Positions 8,255-15,378 of a DNA stretch of 45,715 nt are shown here, piece after piece; positions within the stretch are counted from its first letter, which is position 1; each line of letters starts with the position of its first letter. Source of the stretch: an uncultured Collinsella sp. Lineage in GTDB: Bacteria > Actinomycetota > Coriobacteriia > Coriobacteriales > Coriobacteriaceae. Location: positions 1 through 45,715 of the forward strand of contig CALFDJ010000049.1 in assembly GCA_937950325.1 (NCBI GenBank), in the 5' to 3' direction. A program made the position numbers and the translations under genes. Below the pieces are notes generated by a model. That model did not search any database and had not been told where the DNA came from. It worked only from the letters and a program-made list of their open reading frames with translations.

Positions 8255-8806
8255 CTATTTGTTGAGCACCTTGCGCAGGGGGAAGAAGAGAGCCTGGACC
8301 ACGACGGCGTTGAAGACGGCGGTGCCGAGCACGATGGGCACCTTGGCGAGCGCGGTGGGCAGCGCGGCACCCATGATGACGGTGCCCAGGACGGCGAAGA
8401 GGGCACCCGAGACCAGGGTGGTGAGCAGGCCGGCGATGAAGGGGTTGACCTTGTTGCCGCCGATGTTGGACTTGACGAGCGCCGCCATCGTCAGCGCGCC
8501 GGCAAGCTCGGTCACAAAGTTGAGGCCGGGGATTGACGTGGTGATCTGGATGACGGCGGCTGACAGGATGCCAAAGATGGCTGCCTGGGCAAAGCTCGCC
8601 TGCGTGAGTGCGATGGCCAGGGCGTAGGCGGCAATGATGAACTGCGGCTTGATACCCGTTGCGGCAAGCGCGTTGCCCACGGTCATGTTGAGGATAAAGC
8701 CGGCGGCAAGGAGGACGGCGAGCAGGACGAGCGAGGTGATATCGAGGATGCCCTTGTTGGAAGCGGCGTTGGCGGAGATGGTGCGAGCCTGAGTGTCGGT
8801 GGCCAT
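8255..8806 (-). CDS. ECF transporter S-component (copy 1)
   Basis: 183 residues with about six hydrophobic helices, beginning LLAVLLAAGFILNMTVG after a polar Ala/Asn/Thr N-terminus. It is clearly paralogous to the 190-residue protein encoded just upstream: both share LLAAGFILN-TVG, SAAVIQITT and a C-terminal TAVFNA-V-ALY/F-P core. S-components bind the vitamin or amino-acid substrate and dock on the T/A module encoded next. The substrate is not readable from the protein; the Trp attenuator upstream of the operon suggests tryptophan or a derivative. AAGGAGAA precedes ATG 8806. Confidence 0.85.
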   Translation of the reverse strand: MATDTQARTISANAASNKGILDITSLVLLAVLLAAGFILNMTVGNALAATGIKPQFIIAAYALAIALTQASFAQAAIFGILSAAVIQITTSIPGLNFVTELAGALTMAALVKSNIGGNKVNPFIAGLLTTLVSGALFAVLGTVIMGAALPTALAKVPIVLGTAVFNAVVVQALFFPLRKVLNK

Positions 8807-8910
8807 GATGTTCTCCTTAAGGTGGGATTTGAGATAAGAGTGTCCTAGACCCCCACGAAAGGGGTTAAATCGAAAAGGGGATTAATTTTGAATAATGGAG
8901 CATGGAGACG

Positions 8911-9007
8911 GCTTTACGAGGGCCCCAGGTTGGCGCGAAAGAGGAGCGAAGCGTACTTGGGCACGCGAGCGACGAATGAACGCCAAGATGGGGTGGCTCG
9001 TAAAGCC
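8911..9007. repeat. Nested imperfect inverted repeat between the two S-component genes
   Basis: The outer perfect 12-bp arms CGGCTTTACGAG (about 8911-8922) and CTCGTAAAGCCG (about 8996-9007) enclose a second pair, CCCCAGGTTGGCG and CGCCAAGATGGGG (11 of 13 matching), and a central GCG-rich part. Transcribed, this gives an elongated hairpin of about 97 nt between two co-directional cistrons. See the findings on the recurring architecture. Confidence 0.6.
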
Positions 9008-9014
9008 GAGCGGG

Positions 9015-9587
9015 TTAGTTGAGCTTAAGGGCCTTCTGGATGGGCAAGTAGAGGGCACCGACCAGAATGGCGTTAAAGACGGCGGTCATGGCGACGACAG
9101 GCAGCATGGCGGCAGCGAGCTCGCCCACCACACCGAGCATAGCCATCTTGATAGCCATGAAGATGACGCCCGAGACAAAGGTGGTCACGAAGGTGGCGAC
9201 AATGGCGACGACAGGCTTAACTTGGCCGTTCTTGCCGGCAGCGTTGACGATGGCGGCCATAAGCATGGCGGCGATGCCCTCGGCGGCAAAATCGATGAAC
9301 GGCGAGGTGGTGGTGATCTGGATCACGGCGGCAGAGATGAGGCCGATGATGAGCGCCTGACCGATGTTGGGGCGCACGACCAAGATGGTGAGGCAGAAGG
9401 CCGAGATGATGAACTCGGGGCTGATCATGCCGCCCGAGATGCCCGAGATGGCCTTACCGACGGTGAAGTTGAGGATAAAGCCGGCGGCAAGCAGGATGGC
9501 GAGTAAGACGAGGGCGCGGACATCGAGTTTGCCGCGGTCGGCGGTCTGGACGGTGCGGGGCTGGGTGGCGGTGGTGTTCTGAGACAT
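9015..9587 (-). CDS. ECF transporter S-component (copy 2), first gene of Trp-attenuated operon
   Basis: 190 residues from ATG 9587, chosen over ATG 9617 because GAAAGGA lies about 9 nt upstream and the upstream extension is polar and non-conserved. It has about six hydrophobic helices with LLAILLAAGFILNFTVG and SAAVIQITTTSPF, and is paralogous to copy 1 (8255-8806). It is the first structural gene after the leader peptide (9732-9800) and attenuator. Having two S-components in one operon suggests either two related ligands sharing one A/T module or a duplicated subunit. Inferred substrate: tryptophan or a Trp-related compound, from regulation only. Confidence 0.87.
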   Translation of the reverse strand: MSQNTTATQPRTVQTADRGKLDVRALVLLAILLAAGFILNFTVGKAISGISGGMISPEFIISAFCLTILVVRPNIGQALIIGLISAAVIQITTTSPFIDFAAEGIAAMLMAAIVNAAGKNGQVKPVVAIVATFVTTFVSGVIFMAIKMAMLGVVGELAAAMLPVVAMTAVFNAILVGALYLPIQKALKLN

Positions 9588-9632
9588 GGTGAAAATCCTT
9601 TCGGAATGGGAGTGCAAGAGAAAAGCGGAGGC

Positions 9633-9762
9633 GCGTGATGCGAATGCGATCGGGCTCGAGATAGAAAAAGGCCCCCGGTCGAAACCGGAGGCCTTCCAAT
9701 CACCTAGAGCGCAAAAACAGGCGTGAGGGACTCACTGTCGACCGATCGTATTCGCATCACGC
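9633..9762 (-). repeat. 20-bp inverted repeat wrapping the Trp attenuator
   Basis: Segment 9743-9762 (the leader codons after the Trp run) and segment 9633-9652 (downstream of the terminator) are complementary over 20 bp with one mismatch. The terminator 9665-9695 sits inside the loop. The stem can form only in read-through transcripts, so it may be an additional regulatory or stabilising fold. Confidence 0.6.
9665..9695 (-). terminator. Attenuator terminator of the ECF operon
   Basis: On the minus strand, the 12-nt arms AAGGCCTCCGGT (9695-9684) and ACCGGGGGCCTT (9679-9668), with one G-U pair, surround a TTCG loop and run into a U tract (9669-9665). It lies 36 nt after the leader peptide stop and 78 nt before the S-component ATG. 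A TCGACCG run covering its loop and 3' arm (9682-9676) can instead pair with CGGTCGA (9744-9738) in the leader, a candidate antiterminator. Confidence 0.85.
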
Positions 9763-9800
9763 CACCACCAGTTGTTGAGAGACGTCATCGTGTTCTTCAT
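9732..9800 (-). CDS. Trp leader peptide (22 aa, three consecutive Trp codons)
   Basis: A short open frame on the minus strand from ATG 9800 to TGA 9734-9732, with AAAGGAG ending 8 nt upstream. It starts MKNTMTSLNN, then has WWW at residues 11-13 (codons TGG TGG TGG, 9770-9762), and ends IGRQ. The architecture promoter, short peptide with tandem Trp codons, candidate antiterminator, U-tracted terminator, structural genes is that of trp operon attenuators in Proteobacteria and Actinobacteria. Low charged tRNA-Trp should stall the ribosome at 9770-9762, leave CGGTCGA (9744-9738) free to pair with the terminator and allow read-through. Here it precedes transport genes, not biosynthesis genes. Confidence 0.9.
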   Translation of the reverse strand: MKNTMTSLNNWWWRDANTIGRQ

Positions 9801-9858
9801 GTTGGTGGCTCCTTTCGTGATGCCATGGCGCGGTCGCACCTAGTTGCTGTTGCGCTGC

Positions 9859-9864
9859 ACTATA
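9859..9864 (-). promoter_or_regulatory. -10 element of the Trp-attenuated ECF operon
   Basis: TATAGT on the minus strand (9864-9859), about 58 bp upstream of the leader ATG at 9800. No good -35 is evident at 16-18 bp. The position fits a transcription start near 9852 and a 5' UTR of about 50 nt. Confidence 0.5.
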
Positions 9865-9987
9865 GCACAGCGAAGTGTGTGCGGGGAAATCTTTTTTAAA
9901 AAGATTTCAGGTGGGTTTCCCGCCGGTCAAAAGAGCGGGCTGAGCGGGCGAGGCTGCCATTGCTGCCTTGTCCGCTCAGCTAAGACG

Positions 9988-12000
9988 TTACTCCTTATTG
10001 CGACGGTAGAGGAAGTAACCGCCCGCGGAGATGACGGCAACGCCAGCGATGGCGAATGCGGCCACCATGCGGCCATCAAAACGATCACCGGTGGTGGGCA
10101 GGCTGCCCTTGGTGTTCGTCTTGTTGGTGGTTACCGTGGTCGTGGTGTCCGACTTGCCAGGCTTCTCGGGCTTGGTGGTGGGCTGCTCGGGCTTAGCGGG
10201 CTGCTCGGGGGTACCGGGCTGCTCAGGAGTACCGGGCTGCTCGGGGGTGCCGGGCTGATCCGGGGTGACCGGATCGGTGGCAAGAGCATCCTTGGCGTAG
10301 GTGATGGACACCTTGAGGCCGTTGGTCTCGGTGTTCAGGTCGCTTGGGGTGAAGGGCTGGTCGAAGTTTTCGGCCTTCTGATAGGCGCGCATCTCCTGGA
10401 GCAGGGCCTTGCACTTCTTGTAGGTGTTCTCGGTAGCAGCCTTGCCGGCCTTGTTGGCCAGGGCAGTGCGGCCCTCGGTGGTCGTCTCGGCTAGCATGGC
10501 GGCGTCAACTTCCTTGTTCTGCTCGATGAGCTCGTTCTGGAGCGCATCGAGGTAGGTGCGGACGCTGATACCAAGGGTGTCAGGGTTCTCAAAGCAGAGC
10601 GAGCTGATGTCCATGAGGACGTAGTTGATTGAGTTCTCGGGCTCCTCGTTGTACACGACGTCAGTCTGTTTGCAGTGATCGAAGGAGACGGTCTGATCGC
10701 TGAAGTACGGGCTGACCTCAGTTATCAGAGCGGAGTACAACGGGATGGCGACGGAGTACGCGGCGCGGGAGAGCATTTCCCACTGGATGGTAGCGACTTC
10801 GGGGTCATACCCGCGACGAATCTGGAAGAGGTTGATCTCGGTGTTGCGCTCGCTGCCGATGCAATAAACACCATCAGTGTTCGCGTTGAGGCCAGGGACG
10901 TTCTCGCCGCGGTTGCCGAAGGCGCGAATCAACTCGAAAGTGCTCCAACCAGACTTGCCAGGCTTGAAGAACAGGGGCTGGATTTCGCTGACCATGGCTC
11001 CCTTTTGGTCAGGTTTTCCTTTCTCCTTTACTGTGATAATGTCGTAATCTGTGCCTTCGGTCAGCTGACTACCAAAATAATCGCGGCCTTGCACATAGCG
11101 GGACCACTGGTTTACGCCGGAATCGGCGAGGCTTTCGCCATACGTTTGGGCGACATCGAATTTGCCGTCAGCGGAGTATTTGGCGAAACCCTTTTCTTCG
11201 GGCATGGATTGGATCTTTTCAGAGTGGAGGCAATTCTCGGTGTCATTGAGGTCGACATCGTAGTTGAGGCTCCCGATATTAGGGTTGAGCGACGCGACGT
11301 CGTCAGCGAGCTTCATGGCGATCCACTGATGGGCGGAAAGTGTGGCGAACAGCCAGGTCTCGTTGTTGTCGGCGATGATGATCTGGTCGTTGGTGCAGAC
11401 GCCTTGATCATCGATCAGGCTGCCGAGAAGCTCGACGCCCTCGCGGGCCGTGGCGCTCTCGCCCAGGATGATGCTGCCGTAACTGTACTCGCCCAGACCC
11501 ACTTCCTCATCGATGAGGTCTGCTGCAGCGGCCTCCTCGTTATAGGAGGTGCTTAGCGTGGCGGAGCAGGAGACGCCCTTCTCGTTGATGCCGGCCTCGG
11601 AGTAGGCGTCGGTGCGACCCATCCAGTTGGAGGGGTGGTCGCGTACATAGCTGTAGCGATAGGTAGGCTTGTTCGAAGTGTATTCAAAAGCAGATTCAAT
11701 CGAGCTGTACTTAAAGCCAGGTTCGTGGGCAGGTTCGATGCCGTAGTGCTTAAGATAGCGCTTGCCAAAGTCCTCGGCGCGGCCGTAGTACGTGTTGCCG
11801 TCCGCCGTGAGCTTGCCGCCCATGTAGATCTGCGTGCAGGCGAGCGCAGACGTCGGCATGGACATGATGGTTGCAGCTCCAAAGGCGAGGCCTATGCCAA
11901 GCTTTTTGAGCGCGTTGACGGGTGAGTTTTCCTCATTTTCCCTCCCAGCGTGCGAAAGCTCTCCGTTGCCAGAGAGCTTCAGCCAATAAAGACACCCCAT
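9988..12000 (-). CDS. LPXTG-anchored C69-family dipeptidase (possible start-region frameshift)
   Basis: Peptidase family C69 (Ntn-hydrolase dipeptidase). The mature protein would begin with Cys directly after the signal peptide (TSALA|CTQIYMGG), as expected for an autoprocessed nucleophile. The family segments NTYYGRAEDF, EAGINEKGVSCSAT and IADNNETWLF follow. The C-terminus has a Pro-rich repeat (four PGTPEQ-like units), the sortase signal LPTTG, a hydrophobic helix and the tail RRNKE. It is therefore a cell-wall-bound dipeptidase. The in-frame start at 12000 has no RBS and gives a polar extension. ATG 11936, with GGGAGGG upstream, would give an ideal signal peptide if the A4 tract at 11930-11927 had one more A. 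Confidence 0.85.
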   Translation of the reverse strand: MGCLYWLKLSGNGELSHAGRENEENSPVNALKKLGIGLAFGAATIMSMPTSALACTQIYMGGKLTADGNTYYGRAEDFGKRYLKHYGIEPAHEPGFKYSSIESAFEYTSNKPTYRYSYVRDHPSNWMGRTDAYSEAGINEKGVSCSATLSTSYNEEAAAADLIDEEVGLGEYSYGSIILGESATAREGVELLGSLIDDQGVCTNDQIIIADNNETWLFATLSAHQWIAMKLADDVASLNPNIGSLNYDVDLNDTENCLHSEKIQSMPEEKGFAKYSADGKFDVAQTYGESLADSGVNQWSRYVQGRDYFGSQLTEGTDYDIITVKEKGKPDQKGAMVSEIQPLFFKPGKSGWSTFELIRAFGNRGENVPGLNANTDGVYCIGSERNTEINLFQIRRGYDPEVATIQWEMLSRAAYSVAIPLYSALITEVSPYFSDQTVSFDHCKQTDVVYNEEPENSINYVLMDISSLCFENPDTLGISVRTYLDALQNELIEQNKEVDAAMLAETTTEGRTALANKAGKAATENTYKKCKALLQEMRAYQKAENFDQPFTPSDLNTETNGLKVSITYAKDALATDPVTPDQPGTPEQPGTPEQPGTPEQPAKPEQPTTKPEKPGKSDTTTTVTTNKTNTKGSLPTTGDRFDGRMVAAFAIAGVAVISAGGYFLYRRNKE

Positions 12001-12081
12001 TAGCGTAACGAACTGGAAACAATATTCATCTATGAAAGAAACTTACTCGATAAGCGTAATGAAATATGCGATGAGCGGTTA

Positions 12082-12087
12082 ATTATA
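12082..12087 (-). promoter_or_regulatory. -10 element for the C69 dipeptidase gene
   Basis: TATAAT on the minus strand (12087-12082) with a weak TTAAAG 17 bp upstream. The region between it and the coding frame is AT-rich. This gives a 5' UTR of about 140 nt to the preferred start at 11936. Confidence 0.5.
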
Positions 12088-12159
12088 CTCAGTTTGTAGC
12101 TTTACTTTAATAAAGACGCCCTGTAATTACTGTAGCTGAATAAAGTAGCTGGGGATGCT

Positions 12160-12206
12160 CGAAACGAAAATCCCCTGCTGTTTGGCAAATGCATAAACAG
12201 CAGGGG
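12160..12206 (-). terminator. Intrinsic terminator after the micropeptide gene
   Basis: Perfect 12-bp arms (CCCCTGCTGTTT at 12172-12183, complement at 12195-12206). On the minus strand the stem is followed by ATTTTCGTTT. It ends the lipid kinase/micropeptide transcript. Confidence 0.85.
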
Positions 12207-12242
12207 AGACGATAATTGGATGAATATCATACCAATGTGGAA

Positions 12243-12335
12243 TTACTTCTTCCGGCGGTGGATCACGTTAATCGCATAGCCGATGAGCATGGCCAGAACG
12301 ATGACGATAAAGCCGAGCAGGGGATTGTCGTTCAT
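12243..12335 (-). CDS. 30-residue single-pass membrane micropeptide
   Basis: ATG 12335 with a strong AGGAGG 5 nt upstream, ending TAA at 12245-12243. It begins MNDNPLLGF, has one hydrophobic helix of about 18 residues (IVIVLAMLIGYAINV) and ends with the basic tail HRRKK. Nout/Cin topology is expected from the positive tail. It starts 10 bp after the stop of the lipid kinase gene and is followed directly by a terminator, so it is probably co-transcribed. The function is unknown; it may assist the adjacent lipid kinase at the membrane. The RBS, spacing and tight terminator make it credible despite its length. Confidence 0.75.
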   Translation of the reverse strand: MNDNPLLGFIVIVLAMLIGYAINVIHRRKK

Positions 12336-12344
12336 GGGGTCCTC

Positions 12345-13262
12345 CTATTTTCCGAGCGGTGAGAATTCGTCGACGATGAGGTCGAGGCATTGTGGAAGTG
12401 CGCGGGCTCCAAAGACGCCCGAATTGCTGGAGATAATCTCGCCATCGAACTGCATGCCCAGTGACGGGGTGCAGGTGATCTTGGCTTCCTTGGTCTGGAT
12501 GATCTTGAACTGCGGGCGCCCGAGTACCTTGCCGGCGGGGTCAAGCGCAGCGGTGATCACGGTAGGCAGCAGCTGCACGGTGCGCACGGGTTCGATGACC
12601 GCAATGTCGACCATGCCATCGTTCATGCGGCAGTCGGGGAACAGGTTGATGTCGTTTTGGATGACCGAGGTGTTGCCGGCCATGCAGCAGATGCCGTCGA
12701 GCTCCTCGACAATGCCGTCATGCTCAATGGTAAAGTGCGCTACCGTAGGGTTGGGCGTGGCGAGCGCAGAGAGGAAGTAGGCGATCTCGCCGATGTCGTT
12801 TTTGGTGGGGGCGGCCTTCATCATGATCTCGGCGTCGAAGCCCGAGCCGGCGATGATGATAAAGCCGTGGCGCTTCTCGTTGCCGTTCTCGTCGAGCCAA
12901 AAGAGCTCGCCCATGTCCACTTTGACCGTGCGACCGGCGCGGCAGGCCTTGGCAAGCGCCGCTGCCTCGGGGGCATTGCCGATGTTGTTAAAGAACAGGC
13001 AGGCCGTACCGGAGGGGAAGACGAGCGTGGGGACACCGCATCCGCGCATCTGGTCGAGCACGTTGGAGACGGTGCCGTCGCCGCCCGAAACGACCACGCG
13101 ATCAAACTCGCGCACGTCTGCCACGGCATCCTCGGGCTCCATGCCATCGCCGATAAAACGCATCACGACCTCGTCGCCGCCCTGCGCGAGGGCGTGCGTG
13201 AATGCGTAGATTTCATCTGAGCTGGGGCCCGATGCCGGGTTGTGGATGATAAGGCAGCGCAT
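12345..13262 (-). CDS. Diacylglycerol/lipid kinase family protein (YegS/DgkB-like)
   Basis: 305 residues. The N-terminal IIHNPASGP, the nucleotide-binding SGGDGTVSNVL (about 59-69) and FPSGTACLFFNNIG belong to the DAGK catalytic domain. The C-terminal half has GSGFDAEIMMKA and FDGEIISS, as in YegS/DgkB-type soluble lipid kinases. It phosphorylates diacylglycerol or a related lipid at the membrane surface using ATP. The usual TGTAND motif reads SGTACL-FFNN, a modest deviation. It is transcribed divergently from rnd (13361) and is followed by the membrane micropeptide. Confidence 0.88.
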   Translation of the reverse strand: MRCLIIHNPASGPSSDEIYAFTHALAQGGDEVVMRFIGDGMEPEDAVADVREFDRVVVSGGDGTVSNVLDQMRGCGVPTLVFPSGTACLFFNNIGNAPEAAALAKACRAGRTVKVDMGELFWLDENGNEKRHGFIIIAGSGFDAEIMMKAAPTKNDIGEIAYFLSALATPNPTVAHFTIEHDGIVEELDGICCMAGNTSVIQNDINLFPDCRMNDGMVDIAVIEPVRTVQLLPTVITAALDPAGKVLGRPQFKIIQTKEAKITCTPSLGMQFDGEIISSNSGVFGARALPQCLDLIVDEFSPLGK

Positions 13263-13360
13263 ACTTACGTTCCCGTTCTGTGACTAACCGAGTATAGTTG
13301 TAAGGCAATGCCGATATCCTACCCGTGTTTTTCGGGCCTAACCTTATTCGATGGGTTGAT

Positions 13361-14494
13361 ATGTACATTTCCACACATCAGGCTCTACTCGACTTTTGCC
13401 AGCGCGCCCGTGAGTTCGACGCGATTGCCGTCGATACCGAGTTTTTGCGCGAGCGCACATTCCACCCGCGCCTGTGCTTGGTTCAGATTGCCACCCCTGC
13501 CGAGAGCGTAGCGGTCGACCCTCTGGTGATCGACGACCTCTCGCCGCTGGCCGAGCTTATGGCCGACGAGAGCGTGACCAAGGTCTTCCACGCGTGCTCG
13601 CAGGATATGGAGGTCATGCTCCATACCGTGGGCGTGCTGCCACGACCGATTTTCGATACGCAAGTGGCCGCCGCCTTTTTGGGCGAGCGCCAGCAGATTT
13701 CGTATGGCGCACTTGTTCAGACGTTCTGCGGCGTATCGCTGCCCAAGACCGAGTCGCTGACCGACTGGTCGCGCCGCCCGCTGACCGATAAGCAGATTGA
13801 GTACGCGATTGATGACGTCAAGTACCTGATCGTCGCCTATACCGAGATGATGAGCCGCCTGCGCGAGCTGGGCCGTGTGGACTGGGTGCTCGACGAGCTG
13901 CGCCCGCTGGCTGACGAGTCGCACTATCGCGCCGATCGCCACGAGGCGTTCCGCAAGGTCAAACGCATCAATTCGTGCAGCCGTCACCAGTTGGGCATCG
14001 CGCGCGAGCTCGCCGCCTGGCGCGAGGACCGCGCCGAGCGCCGTAACATCCCGCGCAAGTGGGTCATGTCCGACGACACGCTGCTTGCGCTCGTTAAGCG
14101 CAATCCCGTGCGCGTTGAGGAGTTCCGTAGCATCCGCGGTACCGATCAGTTGGGGGAGCGCGACGTGGACGGTGCGCTCATGGCCATCAAGCGCGGCGCG
14201 AGCTGCCCGCACGATCGCCTGCCGCTCATGGTGCGCGGGCACCGTCAGATTTCGCCGGAGTTGGAGAGTGTGACGGACCTGATGTACGCGCTCATCCGCC
14301 TAGTTGCCGAGCGCTCGGGCGTGGCGACCTCGGTCATTGCCTCGCGCGATGACCTGGCCGACTATATTGAGCATCCCGAGCAGAGCCCCCTGCGCGAAGG
14401 CTGGCGCTTTGAGCTTGTGGGCTCGCGCCTGGACGATCTGCTTTCCGGCAATATGGGGTTGACGGTGAAGGACGGAAAAATCGAATTGCTGTAA
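13361..14494 (+). CDS. rnd: Ribonuclease D
   Basis: 377 residues from ATG 13361. That start makes the product begin MYISTHQALLDFC, aligning with the E. coli RNase D N-terminus; a GTG at 13325 would add 12 unconserved residues. The DEDD exonuclease residues are visible in AVDTEFLRERTF, HACSQDMEV, DTQVAAAFLG and the ExoIII region EYAIDDVKYL. A C-terminal HRDC-like helical region (REDRAERRNIPRKWVM) follows. It trims 3' ends of tRNA and other stable RNAs. TATAGT at about 13293-13298 is a candidate -10. Confidence 0.93.
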   Translation: MYISTHQALLDFCQRAREFDAIAVDTEFLRERTFHPRLCLVQIATPAESVAVDPLVIDDLSPLAELMADESVTKVFHACSQDMEVMLHTVGVLPRPIFDTQVAAAFLGERQQISYGALVQTFCGVSLPKTESLTDWSRRPLTDKQIEYAIDDVKYLIVAYTEMMSRLRELGRVDWVLDELRPLADESHYRADRHEAFRKVKRINSCSRHQLGIARELAAWREDRAERRNIPRKWVMSDDTLLALVKRNPVRVEEFRSIRGTDQLGERDVDGALMAIKRGASCPHDRLPLMVRGHRQISPELESVTDLMYALIRLVAERSGVATSVIASRDDLADYIEHPEQSPLREGWRFELVGSRLDDLLSGNMGLTVKDGKIELL

Positions 14495-14558
14495 GGAAGC
14501 CTAGCCGCTTGAGTGGGTAGAATGCCTCCAACGTGTAACTCGATTCGGAGGAATTCGC

Positions 14559-15263
14559 ATGCCTTATTACTATGGATACGGCTTTGGCATCGACCCGCTG
14601 TACCTGCTGGTTGTTCTTGTCTGCACGGTGCTTGGCCTTGCCGCACAGAACTATATCAACTCGACGTACAAAACCTGGTCCAAGGTTCGCTCGGACGGCG
14701 ATACGGGTGCCACGGTCGCTCGCCGCATGCTCGATGCCAACGGTTGTAACGCCGTGGGTATCAAGGGCGTCGCTGGCGAGCTCACCGACCATTACAACCC
14801 GCAGGACAACAACCTGTATCTGTCGGATGCCAACCGTTCGGGCGGTTCGGTCGCAAGCGTTGCCGTCGCCTGCCACGAGGCGGGCCATGCCGCCCAGCGT
14901 CAAAGCGGCTATGCCATGATGAAAGTGCGTACCGCCCTCGTGCCGGTCGTCAACTTTACCCAGAACACCTGGACCATCGTGTTACTCTTGGGCCTGTTTA
15001 TGAACATTGCCGGGCTCACGACCCTCGCGTTGATCTTCTTCTCGTTTAGTGTGCTGTTCCAACTCGTTACGTTGCCTGTCGAGATTGACGCCAGCCGACG
15101 TGCTGTGGCGTACATCGAGCAGTCGGGTATGAGTTCCAAGCAGGTCAACGGCGCCAAGAAGGTGCTGACGGCAGCCGCACTTACCTATGTTGCTGCAGCG
15201 CTCACTTCGATTATTCAACTGCTCTACCTGATGGCTCGCTACAACAGAAACTCCAACCGATAA
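14559..15263 (+). CDS. YugP-like membrane zinc metallopeptidase
   Basis: 234 residues; GGAGG 9 nt before the ATG. Four hydrophobic segments (about 9-27, 127-150, 152-172, 205-225) with the zinc motif ACHEAGHAAQ at about residue 106-115 define the YugP/peptidase M-membrane family. It begins with a Tyr/Gly-rich MPYYYGYGFG. The physiological substrate of this family is not established. TAGAAT at 14518-14523 may be its -10. Confidence 0.88.
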   Translation: MPYYYGYGFGIDPLYLLVVLVCTVLGLAAQNYINSTYKTWSKVRSDGDTGATVARRMLDANGCNAVGIKGVAGELTDHYNPQDNNLYLSDANRSGGSVASVAVACHEAGHAAQRQSGYAMMKVRTALVPVVNFTQNTWTIVLLLGLFMNIAGLTTLALIFFSFSVLFQLVTLPVEIDASRRAVAYIEQSGMSSKQVNGAKKVLTAAALTYVAAALTSIIQLLYLMARYNRNSNR

Positions 15264-15378
15264 CAAATAGGACAGGCAGGCGCCGCGGGGATTCGTGTCC
15301 ACGCGGCGCTGTACTATGTGTTGGACTTAAATATGCACGGGGCCGGAGCCTCTGTGCGCGATAACGAAAGGAGGCTGC

